This document shows, in pieces, positions 6,661 through 6,999 of a DNA stretch of 6,999 nucleotides (the first letter of the stretch is position 1; each line of letters begins with the position of its first letter). A program made the translations under genes and the position numbers. A model generated the notes under the pieces. That model was not told where the DNA came from. It saw only the letters and a program-made list of their open reading frames with translations, and did not search any database. Origin of the DNA: Deltaproteobacteria bacterium (GTDB lineage Bacteria > Desulfobacterota > Desulfuromonadia > Geobacterales > Pseudopelobacteraceae); assembly GCA_016219145.1 (NCBI GenBank), contig JACRCG010000314.1, forward strand, positions 1 through 6,999. Direction: 5' to 3'.

Positions 6661-6696
6661 GGAATTGCCGGTTAATGATGTAACGGGACAAATTCC
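6661..6696 (-). other. Imperfect hairpin in the walJ leader, abutting its ribosome-binding site
   Basis: On the minus strand GGAATT (6691-6696) pairs with AATTCC (6661-6666). Inside, CC pairs with GG and GTTA with TAAC around a CATCAT loop, with small bulges between. The stem ends directly beside the TGGAG of walJ (6656-6660). It has no U-tract, so it is not an intrinsic terminator. It could influence translation of the first gene; the short arms also leave chance as an option. Confidence 0.35.
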
Positions 6697-6769
6697 GACT
6701 ATTGCTGAGGAAATACGACAGGTTAAATCAGGCGACAACACACTGCGAATGACACACACCAAAGTGCTA

Positions 6770-6799
6770 TTTATACACCGAAGCGGGCTTGAGTTTCAA
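6770..6799 (-). promoter_or_regulatory. Candidate sigma70-type promoter for the walJ-hepT-mntA-purB series
   Basis: The minus strand carries TTGAAA (6794-6799) and TATAAA (6770-6775), each 5 of 6 to consensus, separated by 18 nt. Transcription would start near 6763, giving a leader of about 110 nt before the walJ GTG. It lies in the only sizeable spacer of the window. A 5-bp inverted repeat CTTGA-N3-TCAAG (6788-6800) covers the -35 element and may be an operator or chance. The rest of the spacer 6651-6832 holds no gene that can be supported. Confidence 0.5.
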
Positions 6800-6832
6800 G
6801 GTTTATCATGGATGGATACCCCGCCGGACAAC

Positions 6833-6999
6833 TCAGATTTCCGAAATATCCGCTCCGGCTATCTCAACATTGGGCCACCCCTCATAGATCCACTCCTCAA
6901 GCTTCTCCAGCACCTGCCGGGGAATCTGCTTGTCGGGACTGACGGTCACAAAAGCCAGCACTGCGGCACCCTGATTATCCTGCCGGTCAACCTCGGCAC
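6833..6999 (-). CDS. C-terminal end of an unrecognised protein (5' part outside window)
   Basis: A frame open from the window edge for 54 codons to TGA at 6833. It reads as a soluble domain end: a hydrophobic strand (AAVLAFVTVSPD), an amphipathic helix (QVLEKLEEWIYEGW) and a last strand (NVEIAGADISEI). No cysteine, metal or membrane motif is visible, and no family was recognised. Amino acid composition looks like real coding sequence, but the stretch is short. No clear terminator follows before the candidate walJ promoter, so read-through into walJ is possible. Confidence 0.6.
   Translation of the reverse strand, partial: AEVDRQDNQGAAVLAFVTVSPDKQIPRQVLEKLEEWIYEGWPNVEIAGADISEI

Noticed and set aside
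6571..6762. Minus-strand 63-codon frame crossing the walJ start
   Set aside because: Composition is non-protein-like and the frame overlaps the well-supported GTG start of walJ in a different frame.
6776..6832. Intrinsic terminator for the partial upstream gene
   Set aside because: GCGGG and CCCGC could pair only over a loop of more than 30 nt and no U-tract follows.

Overview
The window carries one long minus-strand gene series, probably an operon, in a genome of moderately high GC (purB sampled near 63% by hand count). Reading in the direction of transcription (from high to low coordinates): the tail of an unrecognised gene; a 182-nt spacer with a plausible sigma70-type promoter and a leader hairpin; a YycJ/WalJ-type metallo-beta-lactamase-fold hydrolase; a HepT/MntA (HEPN/MNT) toxin-antitoxin pair; purB; an MscS-family mechanosensitive channel; a small exported helical protein; an exported coiled-coil protein with an OmpA-like C-terminus; and the first 359 codons of purL, cut by the window edge. 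The proteins look like those of a Gram-negative bacterium of the Desulfuromonadales/Geobacter kind (PurL with a fused PurS-like N-terminus, OmpA-like envelope protein, WalJ without WalRK). That lineage is an inference from general protein character and not a database result.

Region by region: 6833-6999 is the partial unknown gene; 6651-6832 is non-coding and holds the promoter candidate and the hairpin; 5880-6650 is walJ; 5436-5855 and 5111-5446 are hepT and mntA, overlapping by 11 nt; 3812-5107 is purB; 2686-3819 is mscS, overlapping purB by 8 nt with the preferred GTG start; 2298-2702 is the small exported protein, overlapping mscS by 17 nt; 1134-2297 is the OmpA-like protein, starting directly after the previous stop codon; 1079-1133 is a short spacer; 1-1078 is purL. 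No rRNA, tRNA, CRISPR array, insertion sequence or convincing intrinsic terminator was seen.

Two purine-synthesis genes (purB, which makes both AICAR and AMP, and purL, which makes FGAM) bracket three envelope genes that may form a functional set of channel plus two related periplasmic or outer-membrane helical proteins. A toxin-antitoxin pair whose antitoxin uses ATP to AMPylate its toxin sits directly upstream of purB. It is AT-richer than purB, and the purB ribosome-binding site lies inside the last codons of mntA. The most notable points are the embedding of this pair in a housekeeping purine operon and the domain relationship between the two adjacent exported proteins.
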